A stretch of 64,000 bases of DNA from positions 248,001-312,000 of the forward strand of contig CAVXSP010000003.1 of the NCBI GenBank assembly GCA_963764505.1. The letters run 5' to 3'. The notes under the pieces were generated by a model. It worked only from the letters and a program-made list of their open reading frames with translations, was not told where the DNA came from and made no database searches. Positions within the stretch are counted from its first letter, which is position 1. Each line of letters opens with the position of its first letter. Source of the stretch: CAVXSP01 sp963764505 (GTDB taxonomy: Bacteria; Acidobacteriota; Vicinamibacteria; Vicinamibacterales; SCN-69-37). Positions 36,309 through 45,694 of this stretch are shown here, piece by piece. Position numbers and translations under genes: made by a program.

Positions 36309-38213
36309 ATGGCCAGGGGACCCGCTGATTCAGCATTCCGCCGCCTCGCCGCCTGTGCCGCGACCGCGGCAGCGATATCGGCGGCCGTCGTCACCGGTTT
36401 CGGGCAGACCGTGCAGGAGTGGCGCGACTATGCCGGGGGCCCCGACAGCTCGCGCTACGTCGCGGCCACGCAGATTACCCGAACGAACGTCGCGCGCCTG
36501 CAGGTGGCCTGGACCTTCCCGTCCGGGCAGACCGATTTCAATCCGATCGTCGCGCGCGGCGTCGTCTACGGCCGGGGGCCGAACGACTCCTTCGTGGCGC
36601 TCGACGCTGCGTCCGGAAGAGTCCTCTGGACGCACGAGGGCCTCAGCGGGTTCAACGCGCGCGGCGTGAACTACTGGGAGAGCGCGGACGGCGGAGACCG
36701 CCGCCTGATCTTCAGCGTGAAGAACCTGCTGCAGGAGATCGACGCGCGCACCGGCCGGTCGATCTCCAGCTTCGGAGTGAACGGCCGCGTGGACCTGCGC
36801 GCCGGGCTCGACCGCGATGCGTCGGCGATCGACCAGCAGAGCCGCACACCCGGACGCGTGTTCGAGAACCTCATCATTCTCGGGTCGGCCACCAACGAGG
36901 AGTACGCGTCGGCGCCGGGCGACATCCGCGCATTCGACGTCCGGACGGGCGCGCTGGTCTGGACGTTCCATACCGTGCCACGCGCCGGCGAGTTCGGCGC
37001 CGAGACCTGGCCGCCCGACGCACGGAAGACCGTCGGCGGCGCCAACAACTGGGGCGAGCAGTCGATCGACGCGCAGCGCGGTGTCGTGTACGTCCCGACC
37101 GGCAGCCCCAAGTACAACTTCTACGGCGGCAACCGCCACGGGGCGAATCTCTTCGGGGATTGCCTGCTCGCGCTCGACGCCAGGACCGGCCGGCGCCTCT
37201 GGCACTTCCAGACCGTCCACCATGACATCTGGGACCTCGACAACAACTCGGCGCCGCAGTTGACGACGATTCGACGCAACGGGCGGACGATCGACGTCGT
37301 CGCGATGGCCAGCAAGACAGGGTATCTGTACGTGTTCGATCGCGCGACCGGCGAGCCGATCTGGCCGATCGAGGAACGTACCGTGCCGCAGGGCACGACG
37401 GTACCCGGCGAAGCGCTGTCGGCCACGCAGCCGTTCCCGACGAACCCTCCGCCGTTTTCCCGCCAGAAGTTCACGGCCGACGATGTGAACCCGAACATCC
37501 TCACGCCGCAGCAGCGCGAGCAGTTCCGGGAGCGGATCCTGAAGGCCCGGAACGACGGTCCGTTCACGCCGATCGGGTTCGACGAGGTCGTCCACATGCC
37601 CGGCAATCAGGGCGGATCGAACTGGGGCAGCACCGCGGCGAATCCGGCGGACGGCAGCGTCTACGTGATCGGATTCAACGTGCCGACGATTCTGCGGCTG
37701 CTGAGGCCTGGCGAGACGCGCCCCGGGCGCAACGGCGGGCCGCCGGAAACCGTGGCCGACGGGCGCTACGTCACCAACGGGTTCGGCCTGTTCCCCACGA
37801 TCGTCAACCCGCCGTACACGACGCTGACCGCCTACGACCTCAACGCGGGCACGATCCGATGGCAGATCGGGCTCGGCGACGATCTCCGGCTCGTCATCCA
37901 GGGCATCACCGGAACGGGCACGGCAGGGACGGCGAAAGGCGGGATCATCCCGACGGCGAGCGGCCTGCTGTTCGTCACGGCGGCCGACCGCAAGGTGCAC
38001 GTCTACGACAGCCGCACCGGCGAGCAGATCTCGCAACTCCCCCTGGGCGGCGCCACGACCGGGTCGCCGTCGATGTACGAAGCCGGCGGGCGGCAGTATC
38101 TGCTCGTGACGGCGTCGCCGGCCGGCGGCCGGGGCGGACGCCCGGGCGCACCGGCCGGCGCGGCGCCGACCGATCCCGTGGGCATCGTCGCCTACACGCT
38201 TCCGCGCGACTGA
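36309..38213 (+). CDS. Periplasmic PQQ-dependent dehydrogenase
   Basis: 634 residues with a signal peptide (about 1-32). The eight-blade quinoprotein propeller is indicated by W-motif repeats such as LLALDARTGRRLWHFQ, and the active-site region HHDIWDLDNN (near 303) matches membrane-type glucose/quinate-class enzymes. No heme CxxCH and no N-terminal membrane domain are seen. It would oxidise a sugar or polyol in the periplasm to an acid, upstream of the divergent dehydratase operon. Confidence 0.93.
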   Translation: MARGPADSAFRRLAACAATAAAISAAVVTGFGQTVQEWRDYAGGPDSSRYVAATQITRTNVARLQVAWTFPSGQTDFNPIVARGVVYGRGPNDSFVALDAASGRVLWTHEGLSGFNARGVNYWESADGGDRRLIFSVKNLLQEIDARTGRSISSFGVNGRVDLRAGLDRDASAIDQQSRTPGRVFENLIILGSATNEEYASAPGDIRAFDVRTGALVWTFHTVPRAGEFGAETWPPDARKTVGGANNWGEQSIDAQRGVVYVPTGSPKYNFYGGNRHGANLFGDCLLALDARTGRRLWHFQTVHHDIWDLDNNSAPQLTTIRRNGRTIDVVAMASKTGYLYVFDRATGEPIWPIEERTVPQGTTVPGEALSATQPFPTNPPPFSRQKFTADDVNPNILTPQQREQFRERILKARNDGPFTPIGFDEVVHMPGNQGGSNWGSTAANPADGSVYVIGFNVPTILRLLRPGETRPGRNGGPPETVADGRYVTNGFGLFPTIVNPPYTTLTAYDLNAGTIRWQIGLGDDLRLVIQGITGTGTAGTAKGGIIPTASGLLFVTAADRKVHVYDSRTGEQISQLPLGGATTGSPSMYEAGGRQYLLVTASPAGGRGGRPGAPAGAAPTDPVGIVAYTLPRD

Positions 38214-38228
38214 GCGGGCTGCGATACT

Positions 38229-39332
38229 ATGCGCTGGCGGCGAGTGGACGCCGGCGCTGACGCGTCCGCCGTGAACATCCCAATGGCGCTTCTGAGCTAT
38301 CGACAGGTCGGACTGACGCTCCGCGCCGGCGGCGCCGCGGCGACCGCCGAGCAGGTCCGCGACCTGCAGCGCGACCTCCGGCGGCTCGGTTATCTCGCCT
38401 CCGGCGTCGACGGCAGCTTCAAGGGCGGAACGGAGCTCGCCGTCAGGGCGCTGCAGTACGACCTGCTGTCGAACGGCGGCGGCGGCCGGGACGGTGCGGC
38501 GCCGGTCAGGATTCGGGACTACAACCGGAGCCGCGTGGCGGCTGTCTCCGGCGAGGTCGATCAGGCGATGGTCGAGTGCCTCTCGGACCTGCTCGACGAT
38601 CCGAACTGCCAGAAGCTGCCCTCCTCGCCCGATCCGGTCGCGGAGAACCGCCGGGTGCTCGCGCAGTTGCGCACGCTGCCCTCGACCGACGCGCCGACGC
38701 CGTTTCTGCTGGCGATTCTGACGCAGGAGAGCGGGCTGAAGCACTTCCACGAGCCGCGCGCCGGCGAGGACGACACGTTCATCACCGTCGGACTCGACCG
38801 CAACGCGGGGCCGCCGCACATCATCACGTCGCGCGGCTACGGCGCCGGGCAGTACACGCTGTTCCATCACCCGCCCAGCCCGCAGGAGGTCACCGCGCTG
38901 ATGCTGGATCCGGCGAAGAACGTGCAGGGCGCGGCCAGGGAGCTGCGGGAGAAGTTCGATCACTTCGTCGCCGGCCCGAATCCGGGCGCGCGGGCCGACG
39001 ACCGGATCGCGGAGATCGGCGCCGGACCGCTTCGGCTCTGCAAGCACTCGCCCGACGACCCGCGGTTCATGTCGGACTGCCGCCAGTGCCTGCTCGCCGC
39101 GGGCTCGCACCAGATCGTCGAGGACCGGACCCCGCTCTACCCGGCCACCCCGCAGACCTATACGAGCACGCAGTACTACGACATGCAGCGGTCCGCGGCG
39201 TTCTACCGTCGGGTGCCCGACCGGGCCGGCATCGGCTGCGACTGGCCGTACGCGGTGCGGCGCTACAACGGATCCGGCGTGAACTCGTACCATTACCAGG
39301 TGCGGATCCTGCAACATCTCGCGTCGTCTTGA
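38229..39332 (+). CDS. Peptidoglycan-binding-domain protein with a lysozyme-like region
   Basis: 367 residues. A PG_binding_1-type helical domain (QVRDLQRDLRRLGYLASGVDG, with FKGGTELAVRALQ) lies at about residues 40-80. A C-terminal region with LLAILTQESGLKHF and GYGAGQYTLF resembles lytic transglycosylase/lysozyme-like folds, with the Glu of TQES as a possible catalytic residue. No signal peptide is obvious. The start could be ATG 38229 or 38283; neither has a clear ribosome site. Function is inferred. Confidence 0.75.
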   Translation: MRWRRVDAGADASAVNIPMALLSYRQVGLTLRAGGAAATAEQVRDLQRDLRRLGYLASGVDGSFKGGTELAVRALQYDLLSNGGGGRDGAAPVRIRDYNRSRVAAVSGEVDQAMVECLSDLLDDPNCQKLPSSPDPVAENRRVLAQLRTLPSTDAPTPFLLAILTQESGLKHFHEPRAGEDDTFITVGLDRNAGPPHIITSRGYGAGQYTLFHHPPSPQEVTALMLDPAKNVQGAARELREKFDHFVAGPNPGARADDRIAEIGAGPLRLCKHSPDDPRFMSDCRQCLLAAGSHQIVEDRTPLYPATPQTYTSTQYYDMQRSAAFYRRVPDRAGIGCDWPYAVRRYNGSGVNSYHYQVRILQHLASS

Positions 39333-39442
39333 CTCCGGGGGGCTTCGCCCCCGCGGACCCCCCGACGCGCTCACTCGCGGGGCCCCTCGATCCCCGCTCC
39401 GTTCGCGCGGGCTCGCGTCGCTCCGCTCGCTCGCGATCTGCA

Positions 39443-39503
39443 GGCTTCTGGCTTCTGGCTTCTGGCTTCTGGCTTCTGGCTTCTGGCTTCTGGCTTCTGG
39501 CTT
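39443..39503. repeat. Heptanucleotide repeat, CTTCTGG type
   Basis: Almost nine perfect tandem copies of the 7-base unit GGCTTCT, ending 16 bases before the next start codon. It is the most uniform of the short repeats in the window. Confidence 0.95.
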
Positions 39504-39519
39504 GCTATCATCGGACCCC

Positions 39520-41064
39520 ATGGCCATCGTCGATCAAACCGTCACCATTCGTCTGAATCCCGCCGACAACGTGGTCGTGGCGCGCGCGACGATCGCGAGG
39601 TCGACGCCTCTCGCGGCCGAGCGGGTGGTCGCGGCCGGCACGATTCCCGCGGGGCACAAGATCGCGACCCGCGCGATTGCCGCCGGCGATCCGATCTACC
39701 GCTACGGTCAGGTGATCGGCGCGGCATCGCGCGACATCGCCGCCGGCGAGCACGTGCACACGCACAACTGCGCGATGCGCGACTTCGACCGCAGCTACGA
39801 GTTCTCGATCGCGGCGGCGCCGACCGAGTACGTGAGCCCGGCGGCGACGTTCCAGGGGATCGTCCGCGCCGACGGTCGGATCGCCACGCGCAACTACGTC
39901 GGCATCCTCTCGTCGGTCAACTGCTCGGCGACCGTTTCGCGCCACATCGCGGACGCGTTCCGGAGGGATCCCCTCACGGGTGAAGGCCGTCTGGCCGAGT
40001 TTCCGAACGTGGACGGCGTCGTCGCGCTCACGCATCGGACGGGCTGCGGACAGGCGACCGAGGGCGAGGGCATCGACGTGCTCCGGCGGACGATGGCCGG
40101 GTTCGCACGCCATGCGAACTTCGCGACGACCCTCATGATCGGGCTGGGCTGCGAGGCCAACCAGATCACGCAGATCGTCGGCACCCAGGGCCTCAAGCTG
40201 GCCCGGTCGACCGACGCCTTCACGATTCAGGACGTCGGCGGTGCCCGCAAGACGATCGCGCGCGGCATCGCGCAGATCCGCGAGCTGCTGCCGGACGTCA
40301 ACCGCATCGTCCGCCAGCCGGTGCCGGCGGGCAATCTCGTGGTCGCGCTCCAGTGCGGCGGGTCGGACGGCTACTCGGGCATCACGGCGAATCCGGCGCT
40401 CGGCGCGGCCTCCGACCTCGTCGTGCGTCATGGCGGGACGGTGGTGCTCTCGGAGACGCCCGAGACGTTCGGCGCCGAGCACCTGCTCACGCGGCGCGCG
40501 GTGGGCCGCGAGGTCGGCGAACGGCTGCTCCGGCTGTTCGACTGGTGGAAGGACTACACGGCCCGCAACGGCGGCGAGATGGACAACAATCCGTCGCCCG
40601 GCAACAAGGCCGGCGGCATCACCACGATCCTCGAGAAGTCGCTCGGCGCGGTGGCCAAGGCGGGCACGACGAACCTCGTCGACGTCGTCCGGTACGCCGA
40701 GCCGATCCGGTCGAAGGGGTTCGTCTTCATGGACACGCCGGGCTACGACCCCGTATCGGCCACCGGGCAGGTCGCGGGCGGCGCCAATCTCATCTGCTTC
40801 ACGACCGGCCGCGGATCCGTGTTCGGGTGCGTACCGGCTCCGTCGATCAAGCTCGCCACGAACACGCCGCTGTTCGTCCGGATGAACGAGGACATGGACC
40901 TCGACTGCGGCGGCATCGCCGACGGCGAGGAGACCGTCGACGCGTGCGGGCGCCGGATCTTCGACGCCATCCTCCGCGTCGCCTCCGGCGAGCGCACGAA
41001 GAGCGAGGTCCAGGGCTTCGGCGAAGCCGAGTTCTCGCCCTGGCAGATCGGCGCCGTCATGTGA
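39520..41064 (+). CDS. UxaA family altronate/galactarate-type dehydratase
   Basis: 514 residues from ATG 39520. An N-terminal SAF domain (about 1-100) is followed by the dehydratase body with NYVGILSSVNCSATV, HRTGCGQ, QCGGSDGYSG and MDNNPSPGNKAGG. These match altronate or galactarate dehydratases, which are Fe(II)-dependent and remove water from hexonates or hexarates. Together with the IlvD/Edd enzyme it points to uronate or aldonate breakdown. Confidence 0.93.
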   Translation: MAIVDQTVTIRLNPADNVVVARATIARSTPLAAERVVAAGTIPAGHKIATRAIAAGDPIYRYGQVIGAASRDIAAGEHVHTHNCAMRDFDRSYEFSIAAAPTEYVSPAATFQGIVRADGRIATRNYVGILSSVNCSATVSRHIADAFRRDPLTGEGRLAEFPNVDGVVALTHRTGCGQATEGEGIDVLRRTMAGFARHANFATTLMIGLGCEANQITQIVGTQGLKLARSTDAFTIQDVGGARKTIARGIAQIRELLPDVNRIVRQPVPAGNLVVALQCGGSDGYSGITANPALGAASDLVVRHGGTVVLSETPETFGAEHLLTRRAVGREVGERLLRLFDWWKDYTARNGGEMDNNPSPGNKAGGITTILEKSLGAVAKAGTTNLVDVVRYAEPIRSKGFVFMDTPGYDPVSATGQVAGGANLICFTTGRGSVFGCVPAPSIKLATNTPLFVRMNEDMDLDCGGIADGEETVDACGRRIFDAILRVASGERTKSEVQGFGEAEFSPWQIGAVM

Positions 41065-41070
41065 GCGCGG

Positions 41071-42336
41071 CTACGCGCCTTCGGTGAACGGACTCGCCAG
41101 ATTGCCGCTCGGGTCGACGCGCGGCGCGAACTCGCCCTCGATCGCGACCCGCGGGTTGCGCTCGACCGCCTCGCGCAGATTCTCGCTGACCGCGACGCGG
41201 TCGAGGTCGAGCGTGCTGCGGATCCAGCCGTACGTCACCTCGGACGGGTCGGACCTCCCCACCGTCGCCGCCACCCATTCGACGCAGTCGCGATCGCTCC
41301 CGAACTGCACCGGCACCCGGATGCGCGCGGGCGACCCCGACGTTCCGGCGTTCACGGCCGTCGGTCTCCAATCAATCCGGCTCACCAGACGCGTCGTCGT
41401 CACATCGGCCAGTCCGATGCCGACCGCGTTCCCGTAGCTCTCCGCGCTCAAATCGCGGACGAAGATGCGCTCGACGGTCGGCAGGCCCGGCCAGGCGTTG
41501 TACTCGCTCTTCGGGCCGCGGTTCACGACCTTCGCGTCCATCCCCGTGCCGCTGATGTTCTTGCCCATCTCGTCGACGATGAGCACGTCGAGGTCGCAGG
41601 GAAGCGTCGGCATCCAGGACTTCACGAGCGCGAGGAGCGCCTCTTCGCGCGCTTCCAGGCAGTCCGCGACGACCGCCTCGAGCTTCGCGGTCCGGTGATG
41701 CGCATCCTCGAGGATCGCCAGGCCTCCGAGCATCTTGCCCGAGCGCAGCACCTCGCGGCCGACAGTGCGGACGACGTGCTCGAGGCCCAGCCGCTGGGCA
41801 TGGGCGTGATAGCGGCGCGCGCCGGCGAGCTTGCCGAGACCGATCGCCATCATCTTGAAGAGGCCGCTCTCGAGCCGGCCGTCGAAGTTGGTGTGCCACT
41901 TCACCCGTCCGACGAGCATCACCCCGTCCGCGGCATGGGCGGAGGCGTCCATGAACGTCTCGATCCCGTCTGCGGTCGTGCCGAGCGGCACGACGTCCAG
42001 CCGGCTGACGATCGGACAGCCCATCGCGTGCCCGGCGATACCGAAGTGCGCGAGGACGTCCGCCTGCCCGTCCGCGGTCGCCGCGCCATGGCTGCCCATC
42101 GCCGGGAAGATGAACGGCCGCATGCCCGCCTCGCGCCAGTACGCGACCGTGGCGCCGACAATCGTTGCGAGGTTCGCGATCCCGCGGCTGCCGACGCCGA
42201 TTGCGACCCGCGCGCCCGGCCGCAGGCGGGCGGCCAGGCCGCTCGCCGCGAGCGCGCGCGTCGTCTCGGCCGCGACGTCGGGGACACGCAGGTCCGGGAA
42301 CCGCTGGCGCACGAGGAGGAGTCGGGAGGGGAGCAC
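41071..42336 (-). CDS. LarA-like (DUF2088) nickel-pincer isomerase family protein
   Basis: 421 residues, GTG start. DUF2088/LarA N-domain features include IGVGSRGIANL and FPAMGSHGAATADGQ, and a middle segment GRVKWHTNFDGRLESGLFKM resembles lactate-racemase relatives. No larB, larC or larE lies in the window, so nickel-pincer cofactor supply would have to come from elsewhere. The genomic setting suggests a sugar-acid epimerase or racemase. Its stop lies 6 bases from that of the convergent dehydratase. Confidence 0.82.
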   Translation of the reverse strand: MLPSRLLLVRQRFPDLRVPDVAAETTRALAASGLAARLRPGARVAIGVGSRGIANLATIVGATVAYWREAGMRPFIFPAMGSHGAATADGQADVLAHFGIAGHAMGCPIVSRLDVVPLGTTADGIETFMDASAHAADGVMLVGRVKWHTNFDGRLESGLFKMMAIGLGKLAGARRYHAHAQRLGLEHVVRTVGREVLRSGKMLGGLAILEDAHHRTAKLEAVVADCLEAREEALLALVKSWMPTLPCDLDVLIVDEMGKNISGTGMDAKVVNRGPKSEYNAWPGLPTVERIFVRDLSAESYGNAVGIGLADVTTTRLVSRIDWRPTAVNAGTSGSPARIRVPVQFGSDRDCVEWVAATVGRSDPSEVTYGWIRSTLDLDRVAVSENLREAVERNPRVAIEGEFAPRVDPSGNLASPFTEGA

Positions 42337-42361
42337 GTGGGACTATGTTAGCCTCTGCGCC

Positions 42362-43678
42362 ATGCCATCCCTTTCGCGCCGTGCATTTCTCAAGACCGTC
42401 GCCGCGTCGGCGGCGGTGGCGCCGTGGGCGCTCACGCGTCCGTGTGCAGCGGCGCCCGTACTCCGGCACGCCAGCATCGGCGCGTCGGGCCAGGCGCTTG
42501 CCGACATCAAAGCGCTCGCCGCGCATCCGGCGTTCGATCTGGTCGCGGTCGCCGACGTCGACCTCGGCCGGATCGAGCCGGTCCAGCGGCTGTTCCCGAA
42601 AGTGCGGTGGTACCAGGACTGGCGCGAGCTGCTCGAGCGCGAGGAGAAGCAGATCGACTCGGTGAACGTGTCGATTCCCGACCACATGCACTGCCTGGTG
42701 GCGCTGGAGGCGATGAAGCGCGGCAAGGCCGTCTACGTCGAGAAGCCGCTCTGCAACAACGTGCGCGAGGTCCGCTTGCTCACGGAGTACGCGCGCCGGC
42801 GCGGCGCGGTCACGCAGATGGGCATCCAGATCTCGTCCACGCGTCCGCAGCGGTATGGCGAGGCGCTCGTCCGCAGCGGCATCGTCGGCCGGATCCGGGA
42901 AGTGCATACGTTCTCGAACAAGAGCTGGGGGGACGAGGCGCCGATAGGCGACAGCACGGATCCGGTGCCCCCTCCGCTCGACTGGAACGGCTGGCTCGGC
43001 GTGAGCGAGCCGCGGCCGTTCAAACGCGGCGCGTACCATCCGGCCGAGTGGCGGCGACGAGTGGGCTTCGGCACCGGCACGCTCGGCGACATGGGGTGCC
43101 ACATCTTCAGTCCGCCGTACCGTGCGCTGGCGCTGACCTCGCCGGTCGCGGTCACGTCGTACGGACCGGCGCCGACCGCCGAGAACTGGGCGACGCGCGC
43201 GAAAATCAAGCTGACCTATCCGGGCACGGAGTACACGGCGAGCGATCGCGTCGATGTCTGGTGGTACGACGGAGGCGAGCTCCCGCCCGACGCCGTGCGC
43301 GAGCCGATTGCCGGCCGCTGGCCCGATCAGGGCAGCGTGCTCGTCGGCACGGACGGGATGATCGTGCTGCCCCACATGACCGCCGACCCGTTCGTCCTCC
43401 CGGATTCGAAGATGCCCGCCCTGCCGGCCATCGATCTGCCGGAGAGGAACCACTACCGCGAGTTCGTCGACGTCGTCCTCGCGGGCGACGGGCGCTGCTC
43501 GACGGACTTCAGCTATTCGGGTCCGCTCAGCGAGTCGGTGATTCTCGGCAACGCGGCCGCCCGGTTTCCCGGCGAGACGCTCGAGTTCGACGCCCGTGGC
43601 CTGAAGTTCCCGAACAGAGCAGACGCGGACCGGTACCTCACCCGCACCTACCGCCGCGGCTGGGACCTGAAGCCGTAG
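42362..43678 (+). CDS. Tat-exported Gfo/Idh/MocA family oxidoreductase
   Basis: 438 residues from ATG 42362. A twin-arginine signal (SRRAFLKTVAASAAV) opens it. The Rossmann part has GASGQALADIKAL and the family hallmark EKPLCNN (near 127), and HMHCLVALEAM precedes it. Exported members bind NAD(P) tightly and act on sugars and glycans. It lies divergent from the LarA-like gene. Confidence 0.92.
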   Translation: MPSLSRRAFLKTVAASAAVAPWALTRPCAAAPVLRHASIGASGQALADIKALAAHPAFDLVAVADVDLGRIEPVQRLFPKVRWYQDWRELLEREEKQIDSVNVSIPDHMHCLVALEAMKRGKAVYVEKPLCNNVREVRLLTEYARRRGAVTQMGIQISSTRPQRYGEALVRSGIVGRIREVHTFSNKSWGDEAPIGDSTDPVPPPLDWNGWLGVSEPRPFKRGAYHPAEWRRRVGFGTGTLGDMGCHIFSPPYRALALTSPVAVTSYGPAPTAENWATRAKIKLTYPGTEYTASDRVDVWWYDGGELPPDAVREPIAGRWPDQGSVLVGTDGMIVLPHMTADPFVLPDSKMPALPAIDLPERNHYREFVDVVLAGDGRCSTDFSYSGPLSESVILGNAAARFPGETLEFDARGLKFPNRADADRYLTRTYRRGWDLKP

Positions 43679-43759
43679 CGACGGCGTCGGCGTCCGACTC
43701 AGCGAGCCCGTGCGGGCGGGCGCGCTCGCCCGCGGGCCTTGACTTGGTCGTCGCCCGGC

Positions 43760-43783
43760 GCTACCTTGTTTAAACAAGGTAGC
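43760..43783. promoter_or_regulatory. 24-bp perfect palindrome before padR-pspC
   Basis: GCTACCTTGTTT followed immediately by its reverse complement. It ends 10 bases before the PadR start and is followed by TATATC, a likely -10 element. It is the probable PadR operator. Confidence 0.82.
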
Positions 43784-43793
43784 TTTATATCTG

Positions 43794-44117
43794 ATGGGCG
43801 TGACCGAGCGGTTCGCCGCAATCCGTAAGGGCCTGCTCGAGTTCCTCATCCTCAAGATCGTCGCCGCCGGTCCCGTCTACGTGGCCGACATGCTGAAGCT
43901 GCTCGGTCCGACCGAGTTCGCGACCCAGGAGGGCACGCTCTATCCGCTCCTCAGCAAGATGCGGCGGGACGGGCTGCTCGACTACGAGTGGCGGGAATCG
44001 GACGCCGGTCCGCCGCGCAAGTACTACCGGCTCACGTCGAAGGGCCGCACGCATCTGAGGGACCTCACGAACTACTGGCAGCAGCTCAACGAGACCATCG
44101 CGCAGCTTGGACGATAG
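43794..44117 (+). CDS. PadR family transcriptional regulator
   Basis: 107 residues: RKGLLEFLILKIVAAGPVYV, then EGTLYPLLSKMRRDGLL and RKYYRLTSKG, the full PadR winged helix and wing. The next gene follows after 2 bases. It probably represses its own operon through the 24-bp palindrome just upstream. ATG 43794 is used, although GTG 43800 is an alternative. Confidence 0.93.
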   Translation: MGVTERFAAIRKGLLEFLILKIVAAGPVYVADMLKLLGPTEFATQEGTLYPLLSKMRRDGLLDYEWRESDAGPPRKYYRLTSKGRTHLRDLTNYWQQLNETIAQLGR

Positions 44118-44119
44118 CC

Positions 44120-45175
44120 ATGGAACCAGTGATCAGCGTCAACCTCAATGGCGTCGCGTATCAGATCGAGGAGCCCGCCTACAGGAGGCTGCGCGCCTAC
44201 CTGGAGCAGGCGCGCGCCGCGCTCTCGGGCAATCCGGACCAGGCCGAGATTCTCGCGGATCTCGAGCAGGCGATTGGCGACAAGTGCCGCGGCCTCCTCG
44301 GATCGCACAAGACCGTGGTCACGGCCCGCGAGATCGAACAGGTCCTTGCCGAAATGGGACCGGTCGAGGCCGCGCCTGCCGGGGACGCCCGCGGCGCCGA
44401 CCGGGACGAGCCCGCGGACTCCGGCGCGGCCGCGCCCAAGCGGCTCTACCAGATTCGCGAAGGCGCGATGATCAGCGGCCTCTGTCAGGGCCTCGCCGCC
44501 TACTTCGACATCGACGTCACCATCATCCGCGTCGCCTTCGTGATTCTGGCCGTACTCACGAAGGGCCTGTGGCTCGCGGTGTACGGCGTTCTCATGTTCG
44601 TCATTCCGTACGCGACGAGCCCCGAAGAGCAGGCGGCAGCGCACGGCCAGCCGTTCAGCGCGAAGGCGATCGTCGACCAGGCGAAGCGGAACTACGCGCG
44701 TGTCCGATCCGACACGAGCTGGCAGCGTCACTGGCGGAAGCAGCGCCGCCAGGCCACGCGGCACATTCGACGCCAGATGCGCGACCAGGCGTTCGTCTGG
44801 ACCTATCCCGAAGCCCTGGGGCTGACCCTGCCCATCCTGAACCTCCTGAACGCGGCGTGGCTGTTCGCCCTGCTGTTCGCGCTCTTCTCGCTCTTCCGGA
44901 CCGGCACGATCTTCGGCTGGCCTCCTCCGGTCGGCGTCCCGGTCTGGGTCGCGGCGGCGGCGCTCATCGTGCTCTATCAGTTCGTCGCCTCCCCGCTCGT
45001 CATGGCGCACGCCTGGTCGCGCGGCGGCCCGGGCATCGTCGTCCGGTCGGGCGGCCTGACGTCGCTGGTCGCGCTCGCGATTCTCGGCTGGCTCGGCTAT
45101 CAGTACGTCCCGGCATTTCACGGGCTCGCCGACCGCGCGCTCGCCTGGCTGCAGACGGTCAGGGTGCCGCAGTAG
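44120..45175 (+). CDS. PspC-domain envelope-stress membrane protein
   Basis: 351 residues. A cytoplasmic N-terminal part contains an all-helical segment (YRRLRAYLEQARAALSGNPD). The PspC domain follows at about 112-175 with REGAMISGLCQGLAAYFDID and a hydrophobic span, then three more membrane spans near the C-terminus. PadR-PspC pairs are seen in several phyla and suggest regulated response to membrane stress. It is translationally linked to padR. Confidence 0.88.
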   Translation: MEPVISVNLNGVAYQIEEPAYRRLRAYLEQARAALSGNPDQAEILADLEQAIGDKCRGLLGSHKTVVTAREIEQVLAEMGPVEAAPAGDARGADRDEPADSGAAAPKRLYQIREGAMISGLCQGLAAYFDIDVTIIRVAFVILAVLTKGLWLAVYGVLMFVIPYATSPEEQAAAHGQPFSAKAIVDQAKRNYARVRSDTSWQRHWRKQRRQATRHIRRQMRDQAFVWTYPEALGLTLPILNLLNAAWLFALLFALFSLFRTGTIFGWPPPVGVPVWVAAAALIVLYQFVASPLVMAHAWSRGGPGIVVRSGGLTSLVALAILGWLGYQYVPAFHGLADRALAWLQTVRVPQ

Positions 45176-45198
45176 GCGGCGCGGCGGTGGCTCGTTGA

Positions 45199-45687
45199 TC
45201 AGGCGCCGAGCGGGCTCCGCGTCACGGCCTCGACGAATCGGCGCAGCGACGCTTCGTGGATCGTCCGGGAGAACTCCCAGCCGCTGATGAACGTGTCTTC
45301 GACCATCTCGGAGGAATGGACCGATTTCGCGGCGAATCGAAAGGTGCGGCCCGAGGCCGTCGTGAAGCAGAACCGGTACGTCATGCCGGTCCAGAAGGGC
45401 TTCGAGGAGATGATCGCGAAGCCGCCGCCGCTGAGGTCGAAGAGCTCGACGGGCAGTCCCCCCAGATCCTCCACGGCGACGGCGATGCGCGTCGTCGGCA
45501 GATGGCGGACGTCGCGGCGACCGTCTGGCGCGGCTGGCGTCGTGGCCTTCTGCTTCACGGACCCGCCAGACGCAAAAGTGATGCCTTCCGCAATCCGTTC
45601 CGGAACGACGCGGCCTCCGAAGTCCTCGGGGTCGGCGTCGCGAATCGCCGCGGCGAAATTACGGAAGGGTAACCGTGGCCTACACAC
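45199..45687 (-). CDS. PilZ-domain-like protein
   Basis: 162 residues. The C-terminal 100 residues have the PilZ outline: an upstream basic stretch (GRRDVRHL), then ELFDLSGGGFAI in place of D/NxSxxG, and a final GWEFSRTI strand. It could bind cyclic di-GMP. The RxxxR motif is not exact. The start (GTG 45687) is uncertain. Confidence 0.6.
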   Translation of the reverse strand: MCRPRLPFRNFAAAIRDADPEDFGGRVVPERIAEGITFASGGSVKQKATTPAAPDGRRDVRHLPTTRIAVAVEDLGGLPVELFDLSGGGFAIISSKPFWTGMTYRFCFTTASGRTFRFAAKSVHSSEMVEDTFISGWEFSRTIHEASLRRFVEAVTRSPLGA

Positions 45688-45694
45688 CTACGCG

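Noticed and set aside
25374..39503. Heptamer arrays considered as CRISPR-like repeats
   Set aside because: The units are 7-8 bases with no spacers, and no cas gene is present.
36330..39527. A very long minus-strand open frame opposite the PQQ and peptidoglycan genes
   Set aside because: It is the antisense shadow of high-GC coding sequence; the plus-strand genes have clear domains.
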